Of a DNA stretch of 64,000 nucleotides, positions 49,212-61,443 are shown one piece after another. The notes under the pieces are model-generated. The model was not told where the DNA came from. It saw nothing but the letters and a program-made list of their open reading frames with translations, and searched no databases. Origin of the DNA: Ectocarpus siliculosus (Eukaryota > Sar > Phaeophyceae > Ectocarpales > Ectocarpaceae); assembly GCA_000310025.1 (NCBI GenBank), contig FN649740.1, positions 2,288,267 to 2,352,266 on the forward strand. Direction: 5' to 3'. Positions within the stretch are counted from its first letter, which is position 1; the number at the start of each line of letters is the position of its first letter. A program made the position numbers and the translations under genes.

Positions 49212-52200
49212 CTGACAGCGTGTCAGTTGGGCCTCTAGCCCGCCTTCTCTCCTTCAGTATTCGTCAGGTTTATTGTTTGCCGAAGCAACCCCACAAGAAC
49301 TACTGTATTCGTTTTTTCCCGTGGGGTTGTTTCTTTGTGTAAAAATTAAAATTGATATGTTCGTTGTCGTGTTCAACATACACTTGAGTCTTGACAACGA
49401 TGTGGTCCACGGCTGCTTGCTGCAAGTTATGCCTAGAGGGATGTCCAGTTCATCTCGCCTGAGGAACAAGGGAGCCTGTCTATTGAATCGTTGGAAATTC
49501 AGAGAACGAAAGTCGGGAGGGAGGTCTCCAAGTAGGTGACATGGGACTCCGACTGGGAAGTTTGATGCATGGCGGCATACAGAGAGATTACTTGCGTGCT
49601 GTTGGCTGAAGAAACGGACGAAAAATGTGACACGGAAGAAATTGGCCCAGGGGAGTATCCCCCGGTCTGGATCGTCTTTCTTGTGCAGCCCCTCGCTTCG
49701 TATGCACGAGTACTACCCGCGAGTGAATGTCGGGGCCTCTCCAATGTTTTACCCTTGGCACGTGATGTACATCCAAATTTGTATATGACATGGCGTTTGG
49801 GCGGGGGTGACTCGCTGCTTCGGGGCGGCTGGGTCTATCAGCCTCGCCACCGTCGAGAGTGAGGGAGTCCAGGGATAGGAAAAGCGTATATAACCTAGAA
49901 CGGCAATAAGTGCTGACTTGGCTTCAGTATGGACTCGCTGCATCACCAACCGACCGGCAACCAGCTTTAAACCAAAATGACAGCACCGCCGAGGGTTGTG
50001 GCGAAACAGATGTGACTCCGAATCACTGATACCCTTCTACCAGCCGCCTAATGAATCACACCACCGCAAAACCTGCGCCGTTTCCTGCGGCACGTACATA
50101 CTTGGCTCAAGTACCGAAAACGCACACCATCTGTTGCAACTGTCGGACGAGGTGTTTTTTGCTTGCCGTGCGAAACAAGAACTATGGAGTTTGGAGGTTA
50201 ACAACGGTTCGCACCAACTTCAACTTTTCAACTTCAACTCTTCACCAAACGTTTGTCTTTAGAGAGGAGAGCGAGCCAAGGAGCGAGCCTCGGGGCAATA
50301 TGCACTTTCTGATAGGAAAATCGTGAGTTTCGATCACATTCATTCACTCATTCATTCATTCTTCAGCGTGATGAAAGTGATGGGGGTTATCCTTCACATG
50401 TAATCAACGTTCATCCAAGGCACTTCCTATCTGTCCATCCATAGTGAGTGATACATCATGGCAACTGCAATGGAGTACTATGTAACGATGGGAATTCCCA
50501 GTACTACTACATGGTCATGAGAAAAATCATATCACTACTTAGTAATATATGAATAGTTTCATGGCAGTGATCACTTTTTGTCAACATAGGTCCATACCCC
50601 TAGCCGTAACCCTATCGTCATCACTAACCAACCAAAACCCGAACCTTCATATCTAGCCACGGCGAGCGATGATGCCTAGATCATCCACGACCAACACGTT
50701 TTTTTCTGTGATACCAATGCCTGTTTCGGCAAGGCCATCCACGTTGATCAGATCTTATCGAATGCTGACAAAACTCTGATGGCAATAATGATGGGATATC
50801 ATGGCAAAACACGAATGAATACCGATCGCTATTGGTCACGATTGATCAACATGGATCGCAATTTGTGCACGAGGGACTGGGCGCGCCGATTATACCAAAA
50901 AATTCATTAAGGTTGTATTTTTGTGATGGAATGGTGATGGCAATCGCCACCACAATTGGCGACGATCCGTTATCACTAATGATGAAGAAAATGTTTCCTT
51001 GGGTTTTCAACATCAGGGCCGTTTCCTGTCACGATGGGTCGCTATCTACATACACGTTTAAATCAGTATTGAGAGACATGTCATCACGACTGCTGTATCA
51101 CTAGTACTATTTTGGCGACGCCGGCAATTGCCACCATTCACTATTGATAAATTTGTCGAGAAGTGTCAGACACTGGAGCCTGTTGTTGTGGTTCACACGG
51201 ACAGACTGAACAGGAGGGGGCGCGGACCGCTACTTGCTGGCGGGAGGACTCTATGGGTATATCCCCTTTTTAGCAACAATCCAAGGGGGTTGCAGTTCCC
51301 GCCAGATCTAAATATCTTGCCTAGAACTACCGTTCAGATCGTTGTCCTCAAATCCCGTAACAAGCTTCGGGCAGCAAATGGGCGCGAGATGTATGTATGC
51401 GAGGGCATCAAGCAAGACGTTTGGCTCATGTTTTCCTTCCCGAGCCCTTTTATTTTTTTCGAGACAGACCGCAGACAACGGCGGCAACGATTGTCATTTA
51501 CCCACGCAAGATTCTGGCTATCTTGGTACAGATGTGCTCACAGCAGGTGGTGTGTCTGCACAGTACGGGCCCGCAGTCAAGAAAATATCTGTTGAGAAAA
51601 AAAGGCTCAAGGTTGTACGAACATATGAAAATGGGCTGTGTAGAAGAAACACACCTCAATCTCGGCCACAACATAAGAACGTCCCAATAAGAAAAATTAT
51701 GTTGCGATTCCCTAAGACTACTTATTAAGAAACAAGGGGTTGCTGAGGGTTAGCTTGTCCAATAAGAAACGTCCCACGCTGCTCTTTCCCTGCTCCCACC
51801 CGCCTACCTAGCCAGCTGGCAGAGTGCATTTTTTTTTAGGCTTGGGGAGAGTGGATATTTTCGCTGCGCCCCACTCGCCCCTGCTACTGTGCTGTAGTAA
51901 TGTCACACATCGCGGACCACCACATGCTGTCCGCTGTACAGGTTTGATTGTCCTCTGATATCGAAAGGCAGCAAGAACAAATACGAATTAAGAAATAACA
52001 GAATCATCAGGAGGATGGGACAGGCAGTTCAAAAGGATACGAAATAGCTGGACGACTTCGGCTGGTCCTTCGACCCCCTAAAAATCAAGGGATGAGGCTC
52101 TCCCCGATATTGACGCTTCTTATATGTGGGCCCGTACTGCAGTACTGCGTGCAAGGAAGTGCCACGGCAATCAAATCTGTCTTGACTCTCCCGAAAAATT

Positions 52201-52949
52201 GCGCAGCTTGTTGGTCTGCAGACAGGAGGTATAGGTGGTCCTCTCGTTCAGTTGGCACGCACAGCTGCCACACACCACTAAAAAACTGAGCGAAGTGCGA
52301 CCGAAGGAAACAAAAGTGAGTTTGGCTATCGTGTGAATGAAGCATACCGAGGGGGGGGCACCACACGCATTGTATGTAGCGTGCAGCCGCGCTATGACGG
52401 AGCATGTAGCATGTGGCATATTTTATATCTTTTTTCCGGTGAGCAGGAAGAAGAGAGTAGGATTCGTTCCATATTCCTCTCCATCGCCAGACTGAGTAGA
52501 GAGGAGCTTGTCATATGCCTGATAATTAATGACAATAACCGCCAATTCCACGCAATCATTCCGCGACAGACACGGAAGTATATGTTATCGAAGGATTGAA
52601 TGCGGCCCAATACGACCCACCAAATTAACCTTTTCCAACCTATCGAACAACCTGCTGCGCAACGAACAGACGTGGGGTTGGGGGATAGCACAGGGGCACA
52701 TGAAATTGCCTTGGAATCACAAGGTCTTGGATGCCGGTGTAATGTGAGGTTGATTGTGACCACTTCGGAAACTTGGCGTGATGCCGTATGGCCGCACTTG
52801 CGGTGAAATGTTTCGCCTCTCCTTCACATTATTTTTCCGAACAATAGTTCGGGAAAAACGAAAGACAGCACAGCTTCACGGGTGCTTCACGGCTGTCGAA
52901 CGATATCTTCCTAGTGGTGCGCGCACTGCAATGGAGCTCACAATATATT
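49212..52949. other. Intergenic, AT-richer, no supported gene
   Basis: An inverted repeat CAACCCCAC / GTGGGGTTG (about 49289-49329) lies in the presumed 3' UTR of the membrane-protein gene. A short CATT tandem lies near 50338-50362. The 50.3-51.1 kb part is noticeably AT-richer than its surroundings. Small frames are present but none is recognisable. Confidence 0.45.
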
Positions 52950-53205
52950 TTCGTCAGCCCTAAGTGGTATGCCCTTGTTGTCTTTGTAGAGACTGTAGTG
53001 CTTGATGTTTAGATGCTGGCTATCTCTCACACCCGGTTGGGGGGAAAGAGCAGGGAGTGCCACGCGCACGACAGCTGACAGCAGCTGACGTGGGGGCTAC
53101 GCACAATCATTCTCTGGTCGTACTACCCAACGCATACCTATGTGCAGGGCACCTGAAACAGTCATCTCGTCTACAGATCCGACTACATACGCACTCACAC
53201 GAACA
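52950..53205 (-). repeat. LTR (3' LTR of the minus-strand element)
   Basis: Direct-repeat partner of 55855-56110. The four differences visible by eye are single substitutions (for example CAGCC/CAACC and GCTGGC/GCTTGC). Confidence 0.85.
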
Positions 53206-53950
53206 CCCTCCCTAGTTCTTTACGCAAAAGTAACTAACCACTTCTGTGGGATGCGTGATTCCGCCACCTCAAGTCAAGTTTTTCTGCAAAAACAACAAAT
53301 CAATAAAAACCTAAGGGGAAACCCGGCCACCGGGTCAAAACCCCTCCCTCCCAAGGATGGTACTACGAAAAGCAAGTTAAAGACGCAAACAGGATAATTC
53401 CGACAACTCGACGAACAACTATCGATGATCTGAGCACCTAACTATCTCCCTCCCCCTTGATTCCGGCGCATCGCGGCGCCCTCAGGGTCGGTGGTATATG
53501 CTATCATCCTGGGACAGCTGTTTTGTCAAACACATCAAGCATGATAAGCCTTCTTGCACACAACTCTTACTCCGACTCTCAGAAATTCAAAATTCAGCCT
53601 GCTCACACACAACTCTTCGACTCTCAGAAAAAACAAAGTTCCAATTCTCAACCGTCAAACAGCACGCGTCGATATGGCTGCTCTCCCTCAAAACTGCGGT
53701 CCATCATGTCGTGCGATAACCCCCCTCGCTCTTTGCTGCGAGTGGTACGCCACACACAATACCTCATTCATTCAACGCTCGCGGAAAAGACGCCTGACTA
53801 TCTACTGCATCGAGAACTTATCATTGCTGAGGCTTCCTTTCCTCCTACAAGACAAACACAGTGATTCTCATCATGGGGCTTCTCCCCTTCTACAAGACAA
53901 ACACTGATGCAGATTGTGGAGACGCCTTGCTACTGCGAATCCCTCAATAA

Positions 53951-54155
53951 GGTGGATACGTCTGGTACATGGGTCCGCATCGACCTGCAGCAACAACGGA
54001 AATGTCACCTACAGTACAACAGTGTCATCCCCTCCCCATTTCCACCTCACGTACACAAGGTGATACATCTGGTACATGGGTCCACACCTACCTGCAGCAA
54101 CAACGGAAATGTCACCTACAGCAGTGTCTTCCCCTCCCCATTTCCACCTCATGTT
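53951..54155. repeat. Two-copy tandem repeat inside the LTR element, 108 bp unit
   Basis: Units start at about 53951 and 54059. Both contain TGGTACATGGGTCC, CCTGCAGCAACAACGGAAAT and CCCTCCCCATTTCCACCTCA. Confidence 0.85.
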
Positions 54156-54195
54156 GACGCGAGCACAATTTTACCTGCGCCGGTGTCTGCAACTT

Positions 54196-54470
54196 TTTGA
54201 TACACCGGGTCCTGTGTACCCCCTTTGTTTTCGGCCGACACGCTGGGTACTTGTTTACCCCTGTGCGTGAGTTTTCATCGGCTGCCGGGAGCACCTGTGC
54301 TGCATCCCCTCATTTGATACACCGGGTCCTGTAACCCCTTCTCTTCAGCCGACACGCTAGATACTGGTTTACCTTTGTGCGTGAACTTTCATCGGTTGTG
54401 GGGAGCGCCTATGCTGCATCCCCTCCTTTGATACGCCTGGTCCCGCGTACCCCTCTTATTCTGCCCCAGA
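54196..54470. repeat. Tandem repeat inside the LTR element, 113-117 bp unit
   Basis: TTTGATAC(A/G)C(C)..GGTCC landmarks lie at about 54197, 54314 and 54427. The first two units also share GCCGACACGCT, TGTGCGTGA and TTTCATCGG. The third is partial. Confidence 0.8.
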
Positions 54471-54838
54471 CAAATTTTTCATCGCCCGCGGGCATCATGA
54501 AATGGAAGCGCCTGTGCCGCGAATCCCCATCATAGAGTGGCTGGTTTTTGGAGCCGGAGTACCATCGTCGTACGAAACACCCGTGATAACACGCCTGGAT
54601 TTTACCATCGAAAAAGACGAACAACAATTGCTCAACAAAACACCCACACTCAAGAATGGAAACGCCTGAACCGCGAATCCCCTTTCGAAATTCATCGTTG
54701 GTCGTATCATCGTAAGCGAAGCTACCATCACTCTACGAACACCAAATCAGAAAATGGAAACTCCTTAACTGCGAATCCCCTGTAGAAACTGTCGGTATCA
54801 TTCGTCACAAGCAAAATCATTCAATATCACTCACGAAC

Positions 54839-55813
54839 TCAACCAAAAAGAAGCGCCCCGCGGCAACGCCGCGTTGTTGTTGGCCCTCGTTCGAAAGCAC
54901 AGCAGATGTCGCGGTCTCGCCCTTGCTCCTCTGCGGCAATTCCACGTTCACCAGAATCGCCATGACTGCAATCCTCCAGTTGTCCCGGAGCGAGTACTTT
55001 TCCCGTGATCAATAGGCCCGCTACTCCACCGCCGCCGCCGCCGCCCCTTTGCTGCCTTGCAACTGGGCCGGTCCCAACAGGTCGCTCATGTTTGTGGCCC
55101 CGAAGGACTATCCTCCAGGCTCCACCTCCTGACACCTCGTCCCGTGTGCCCGGGGCAGTCAAGCTACCCCCAGCAGCGCCTCCGCTAGAGCTGCCAACCG
55201 TATAGAGAAAGTCGATGGTCTCGAACCCACCAAACCCACCATTTGCAGGGACGTCAAACGCCCGCACCGGTTCACCTCCCGTGCCCGATCAACTGCTGCT
55301 CTCTCTTCCAGCGGTGTCATCTGTTCTAACGACAGCCGCAGCGTGCAGCTCTGATAGGCAGCTGCCTGGCGGCGAGATTCCGACAATCCCACCGCAGGAT
55401 GCGGCGCGTCCTCCAGCACCGCCTGGCACCCCTCGGCTTCCGCAATCGGGCATTGCCTGCAGCAGCGATGACATCTCGTCCATCACCCCCCGCATCCAAA
55501 CTCCCTGCGCATTGCTTCCCAGTGGGGGCCCAGCGGATGGGTGGCCCGGGGGACCTACTCCCCCGACTCCACCGGGTGGCACCCCAAACCGTGTGCCCGG
55601 CGCGGCTCCTCCGTGCCCTGCGGCGTTGCCAGCGCCGCTTGACTCCCCCTCTTCTGCCCCCGCCGCCCTGGCAGACGGCATCTGAAGTTGCCCTAGCTTC
55701 TCCATGACAGCCGACAGCACCTTGCTTTGCTCCTCCAGCCTCTTGGACAGCTCCGTCACGCGCGTGTCGATCATGGTTCCGCCGCCTTCGCTTGCTGGGG
55801 TATCGCCAGGCAT
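54839..55813 (-). pseudogene. Gag-like ORF of the LTR element, split by a TGA
   Basis: The minus-strand frame starts at ATG 55813 (MPGDTPASEGGGTMIDTR), shortly after the 5' LTR. It has a short coiled-coil-like segment (VTELSKRLEEQSKVLSAV), then a long Gly/Pro/Ala-rich region. At 55289-55291 it meets a TGA. The same frame then continues to 54839 with Gly/Ser-rich sequence and a final charged region. The stop lies between SSS and SGTGG, and a CGA-to-TGA change would explain it. No zinc knuckle is visible. Position and composition suggest a gag protein; there is no sequence match that I can confirm. Confidence 0.55.
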
Positions 55814-55854
55814 TATCCCTACAAAGGGGCTCCTTCGAAGGAAACTCTAGAGTA

Positions 55855-56110
55855 TTCGTCAACCCTAAGTGGTATGCCCTTGTTGTCTTTGTAGAGACTG
55901 TAGTGCTTGATGTTTAGATGCTTGCTATCTCTCACACCCGGTTGGGGGGAAAGAGCAGGGAGGGCCACGCGCACGACAGCTGACAGCAGCTGGCGTGGGG
56001 GCTACGCACAATCATTCTCTGGTCGTACTACCCAACGCATACCTATGTGCAGGGCACCTGAAACAGTCATCTCGTCTACAGATCCGACTACATACGCACT
56101 CACACGAACA
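55855..56110 (-). repeat. LTR (5' LTR of the minus-strand element)
   Basis: Direct-repeat partner of 52950-53205. The gag-like ATG lies 42 bases beyond it on the minus strand. Confidence 0.85.
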
Positions 56111-56329
56111 ATATCCCGCTGGGGTTAAAAGGGAAAACGACACAACAGGGTATACCCTGGTCGAAAAGCGACACACCTGGGCACACAGTCATTAACAGCA
56201 GTAAATGCACTCATATCATTGGTCAGCGCCTAATTTCACACCGGTGTGTCCGAAAAGGCGCAGGGTATACCCTGCCGTGACTACAGTGTTCTACTACTGA
56301 AGTAGTCGTCCGGAGTACAAAAGAGTTAT

Positions 56330-56870
56330 CATGAGGTACCATTAGTTGTCGTGTCATGAGGTGCCATGAGCTGTCATGAGGTGCTATGAGGTCCCAATAA
56401 TACTCTGAGGTATCATGAGGTGCCAGGAGGCACCATGAGGCACCATGAGGCACCATGATGTACCATGAGGTGCCATGGACTTTCATGAGGCGTGATGAAG
56501 TATCACTAAATATGTCATGAGGTGCCGTAAGGATTCATGCCATGACGTATCGTGGGGTATCATGAGGTGCCATGGGGCACCATAAGAAGATGAGTGCTAT
56601 GAGCTAGCATGAGGTCCCACGAGGTGCTCTGAGGTGCTATGAGGTGCCAGGAGGCACCAGGAGGCACCAGGAGGCACCAGGAGGTTCTAGCAGCTGCCAT
56701 GAAGTACGATAAGTTGCGAGGAGCTGCTGCTATGACGAGGTGCTCCGAGGTGCCATGAGGTGCCATGAGGTGCTCCGAGGTTTCATGAGGCGTGCCATGA
56801 GCTGTCATGAAGTGTCATGAGGTGCCATGAGGTGTCATGAGGTACCATGAGATGCCATAGCACGCCTCAA
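56330..56870. repeat. Short-unit minisatellite, about 10-11 bp
   Basis: About fifty degenerate units of the form ATGAGGTGCC (variants with GTCATG, CACCATG and CAGGAGGCACC) run almost continuously. A uniform CAGGAGGCAC sub-array lies at 56647-56680. It begins about 220 bp to the right of the LTR element. It is non-coding, and the long minus-strand His/Ser/Trp-rich frames are by-products of the repeat. Confidence 0.92.
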
Positions 56871-56879
56871 GAGGTGTCT

Positions 56880-58916
56880 TATACTTTGTCCAAATATACT
56901 AGTCTAATCTAAGTCAGCATGTACTTGCTGTATAATTCTCAACGCTGCTGTAGACTGACGCCGGAACCATGTTATTTGACTACGGCATCCGCCTCGAAAT
57001 GATCCAAATCCCGTGATATGTGCACCTGTAAATGACGGTTATTTCCTCAATTTCTGACACTGCATGGCCCCTCTAGTGTTCGGTGAGATCTGCCAACGTG
57101 CCAACGCGGGGGATAAGATGCCGTTGTCATACATCAACAGACCGTGTTCTTTGCACAGCAGTGTATAGCATGAAAATATTTCACAATTTTCGAACGGAGA
57201 GGCTCTACTGCACTAGATTTGAGGTCTTACGACTTTGATCGGAGAGACAACACCAACACAATGGCCCCACCTCTAGTCGCGGGCATGAGAAGTATTCCGC
57301 CCTCCACAGCACAGGCTGGGGCGTGACGCGGACGTCGGGACGTGACCGGCGACTTGGCGACTTGCTTGCTTGTGGCTTATCATATGTCATTCGTGTTCGT
57401 TCAATCGTTCAATCTTCCCGGCACCGGTGCATAGGGATGACATCAACTTGCTGTCCACGGACCCCCGGGGTTGACAGTCTCGGCGTCTGCTGTCTGGTCT
57501 TGGCTCTCACAGTTCTGCGGACGGACGACGGAGGCATTGAGGCAACCACGCTACCCCGCATTGAGAATGGCACCTTTCTATAGCAAGAACTTCCCCGCAT
57601 TGGTGATTGCCTGCTTGGTGAGTGGTTTACGAGCAGAAACATGTCGGGAGTTCGTCGATTGTCACAATCCTTTCGTATCTGGTTGAAGTAGAAGAAGGTA
57701 GGTGCATGTGCTGTGTGTCCTATTGTGCCGGTTGCCAACGTGCCAGCGTTCCAATCTGGTGCCAACATGCCAACTCGCCCCAAAAAGCGTCGAGGCACAT
57801 GAGACTACTTCGCTTCTTCTTCGTGAGTTGTTCGATACCCTGTCGTCTTGCAGCCGAGCTACGGACGAGCCCCACGACGTGCATCAAATCAGGCTATGAC
57901 GTTATGACCGAGGCGTTGAATCTGCTACACATACACACGGCAATCCTCCAGAATGTAGATTTTGCACAGCAGTGGCGATATCGATCTGGTCGTGCGATAT
58001 TCAAAAAGGAATCCCTCTTTTGTGAACACAGCGGTAGACTAACAAGGAGTACCTGGTAGAGACTAGGAGGGAGGAATATGCAGGTTTGTAAACAGATGGA
58101 ATGCGGGGGGGTGGCGCAGCCGCTCGGACATGTGCACCGCCGTGTTCCACAGGCTACGGTTTCTGTCATCCACGGATGCACGTCTGGATGTTACAGTAGG
58201 GGGGTACAAAATGTATGCTTCAAATTCGTGCTCTGATAAGGTAGATACGTGGAGCCGTTCATATTGCCTGAGAGTAAGGTTTCGAACACTTTGTTTAGTT
58301 TGTGTACTCATACATCGCAAACAGCCTTTGCGATGGGAGGTCAGTTATACGCGGGTAACGGCTACTGGCAGCGCTGCGAAGTCCCCCTGTGTCTCGCCTC
58401 ACCGTACTACACTCACCCCGCCTTCTACATCGTTCGCCGCTTGCAATGTAATACACGTCCGCCGTCTTGGTATGTACGACGTCGTGCCCAGCTGTGCGGT
58501 TTCGGCTCCGCCCCTGCTCATGGCTTTCAACACTCGCCAGTTTCAAGTAAAGCCCTGAACAAGCAGCAGCAGCAGCAGCGGACTACTAGCCTGCAGAGTG
58601 CGGGAGAGCGACGAGAGAGAAGCTCTCTGGCAGCGATCAATGAGCAGCAAGACAGCGTGAGTTTAGAAAAAGAACCACCAGTCTCGGGAGATACTACCTT
58701 TGAGAGATTGCTCTTTGTCGTAAAGCCTCAGCAAACCGGCGTACTGCTTGTGACTATAGTGGGAGTACACGATTGTTTCACTCAGCAAACCAGGCGTATT
58801 GCTTGAGACAACTATTATTAGTACACGATTGTTGACTCTGTTGACGAAAGGTAAGTATCTCTTTTTTCTACTCAAGCTTTTTATTTCTCTTTTGCTCCGC
58901 CTCGTCTGCGGTATAG
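56880..58916. other. Upstream region of the YjbQ-like gene
   Basis: The 5' exon of the YjbQ-like gene should lie here, but I cannot place it with confidence. One candidate is 58130-58240 (starting MCTAVFHRLRFLSS), which ends AAG|GTAGAT in the right phase. A strong donor AAAG|GTAAGT at 58850 is preceded by an in-phase stop and could end a 5' UTR exon. A short CAG repeat lies at 58563-58579. Confidence 0.35.
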
Positions 58917-61443
58917 ATCAAGACGGGCACGGCCGGGTGGGCGCAGAGGACCATCACCGTCACCGCTCCTTCCAGGGGCTGCCACCTCATCACTTCGGAG
59001 ATTAGCAAGCAGGTGCCGGAGCTGCGCTCGTTCAGGGTTGGGATGGCCAACATCTTCCTCAAGCACACGTCAGCGTCGCTCACCATCAACGAAAATGTAA
59101 GTGCGTGTGTCCGCCTCGTTCGCTCTCTGTAGGCCACCGCAGTTGCAGGGAAACGGTACAGATATGTCGTGGATGAAGGTTACCTTCCATTACGACCTAG
59201 ATGTGGTCGAGCGTTTTTTTTTTTCTGGGCGGTGAAACTGGTGACGGGTGAAAAAACGTCCTTGGGGCTACAGTGCAAATAGCAGGATATCAGTAAAGCC
59301 AAGATTTGCTCGAGTTTTCTTTTTTTTTTCTTAATATGACACAACGAATCCATCTCTATCTGAGAGAAGAGTCTAAGATAGATTAGCAATGATTTCATAA
59401 CGTCAGAGGAAGGCTACCTGTATTTCCACGATTTCCCGAGCAACACACAGCGACATCTCCCTTGTGGGTAACAGGCTCAACAAGACAGTTTGGTAGCCGT
59501 CTTGTGTATCTCTCTGCATCTCATGCTGGAAAGGTGTACAAGGAAGATGTTGGTATGTTGGTTTGTCGGGTGTGCTAAATTTGTTCTGCTGTACATAACA
59601 CCCTTTATGGAAGAAGCAAACACACACACACACACGTACGAAAAAACACATATACGTACGTATTGCACAAGGTACAACATTTTACTGCCTGCTTCCGCAC
59701 GTTGATCCCCAGGCAGGCTTCAGCAGGTCAATGTTGGCAGGTCTCAGGTATACACGAACAACTTGGCGTGTACGCACGTCGGTGGGAGCTTGTTCAACGT
59801 GTACGAAGGTCATGGATCAATTCAAATGCACCACACACCTGAGGGTTGGGAGGGATGCCGCCCTGTGTCAGATACGCGAATCAGCAGTAGGAGCAGGCAG
59901 CAGTATGGTCTCTTGCAAATCGGTGCAAATGGTGACGGTTCAACAATACAAGTTTTAGCGGGGCCTGCCGATTGAGAGAAGGTTATGCTCATCACTGCGA
60001 AAAACAGCAGTTTTTAACTTCTCAAAACCGCGCCGAACGTGCGCGGCGGCAGTATTCGTCCAACCGTCTAACCCATACACCGTTTGATCCAGAGCGCTCG
60101 CGTCGGGCTTGAACGGCCATGTGTATGCGCTGGACAGCACATCACGGCAACCGGAAGCACCAAACACCACCCATGTGACTGCCTACACACTGATTATCGC
60201 GTTCTGTAATTGCCGTGTTTTCAACGTTGTTGATGCCTTGCGTCGCGCCTCGAACCACCGGCACCACCGGCGCACTGTATGCTCTCCTTCTCGATCTCTT
60301 CATGGTTGATTCACTACCCGTATAATGGTGCCTGCCGTCGTGCCACGGTTTTTCATTACTTTGGTTGCTGCTGGCGGTTCGCAGGCAGACCCGGACGTAC
60401 GGACAGACATGGAGTCGGCCCTCAACCGTGAGTGTTGTCTTGCGTTTTCGAACTAAATTGTTTCCAGACCCGCTCGCGAGACTGTAAGGGTTTGTCGCCG
60501 CTGAAGTTATGATGGCCGTGCACTCCAGGTTTTCTTCGTCGGTGCGGGCTGGAAGTTTCTTGACGCAAGATCCCTGCCTTTTACCTGATGCCCGCGAATT
60601 GTCTTGTGGGAAACGATAGGATGCCATGTTGTGTGTGGGCATGAACGGAGGAAAACCCGCGCGCTGACCCTTGTGATCCCTTGATCCTCCTGCGACAGCA
60701 ATCCTCGATTACGTCGTGTTCCAAAGGTAGTTGCACGTCGTTCACTCTTATCTTGCTGTGTGTGTTGCAAGCTATTTGAACGATGCGCTGTCTTGCACTT
60801 AGCTTTTGAGAAGGCGTTTCGCTTGGGCTTGGTTGGTGTCCTGAACATGCCCCTTCGCCTCCGCCCCCCCCCATCCCTCCAGAAATCGTTCCTGTAAAGT
60901 GGCACAACACCATGTTCCGGCACACGCTCGAAGGCCCGGACGATATGACAGGACACGTCAAGGTCTGTGAAAGGGGGAGAAGGCGAGCTAGCTCGAGGGC
61001 ACAAGAAGCGTTATGTTTTCACCGTCGAGCCCCTCCAAGATCCCGTGTCGGTTTCTCGCGTGCGTCGGCGGGCACCTTTTCAAGAAAGACGTCGGGCATT
61101 CATGCTGTGATAACACTGTCTTTTTCGACTGTAGAGACCCCAGTTTTGGTCGCTACCCTACGCACGTCCACCCGCCCCACCCCCGAATACCCGCCGGTGT
61201 CCGCGCGCATCTTACCCTCTTGCGCATGCGTGCGTAATTTTGTTTCGCTCTCTCGGACTGCCCATCCTCCTCCAGAGCACCATCGTCGGAGCCTCGCTGA
61301 ATATCCCCGTATCAAATGGCGGCCTTGCGCTGGGAACATGGCAGGGCGTATACCTCTGCGAGCACCGAGACACCGGGGGTTGGGGAGGGGGGTTCGCCCG
61401 CGACATTGTCATCACCATTCAAGGAATAACCTCGTCGGACTGA
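58917..61443 (+). CDS. yjbQ: YjbQ / UPF0047 family protein
   Basis: Four exons, 58917-59096, 60385-60427, 60883-60962 and 61276-61443, join in frame (phases 0, 1, 0) to 156 residues ending GITSSD. Together they cover nearly the whole family length of about 135-140 residues. Signature segments are all present: RGCHLITSEI, FLKHTSASLTINEN running on to ADPDVRTDME, EGPDDMTGHVK (usually DDMPAH), and LGTWQGVYLCEHR, which carries the conserved family His and Glu residues. The family forms small trimeric proteins. The E. coli member has weak thiamine-phosphate synthase activity, but the true role is not settled. The initiator exon, perhaps with an organelle-targeting peptide, is not identified. All introns are GT-AG. 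The assignment is very secure. Confidence 0.9.
59313..59465. repeat. MITE-family copy in YjbQ intron 1
   Basis: It shares with 7925-8090 the T-run, TTAATATGACACAACGAA, CCATCTCT, a GAGTCT(A/G)AGA(T/C)AGATTAGCAATG segment, TTCATA, CGTCAG, CTACGATTTCCC-like and GACATCTCCC blocks. It lacks the left hairpin arm. It lies in the first intron of the YjbQ-like gene. Confidence 0.75.

Larger units (their letters stand above)
52950..56110 (-). mobile_element. Gag-only LTR retrotransposon, 3161 bp
   Basis: Two 256-bp direct repeats (52950-53205 and 55855-56110) differ at only four positions that I can see. On the minus strand each starts TGTTCGTGTGAG. A purine-rich tract (AAGAACTAGGGAGGG) immediately precedes the downstream LTR at 53206, as expected for a polypurine tract. 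Flanking 5-mers GATAT and AATAT may be an imperfect target-site duplication. The interior carries one gag-like frame near the 5' LTR and then tandem repeats, with no reverse transcriptase, integrase or protease. This is a non-autonomous element (TRIM/LARD-like) that would depend on enzymes from elsewhere. The low LTR divergence indicates a recent insertion. Because LTR similarity continues past the ACCA into CTTAGGG and TGACGAA, the exact 3' LTR boundary is uncertain by about 14 bp. Confidence 0.85.

Noticed and set aside
58249-58806. 185-codon plus-strand frame upstream of the YjbQ-like gene
   Set aside because: Begins with GTG, has no recognisable motif and does not join in phase to the first YjbQ exon.
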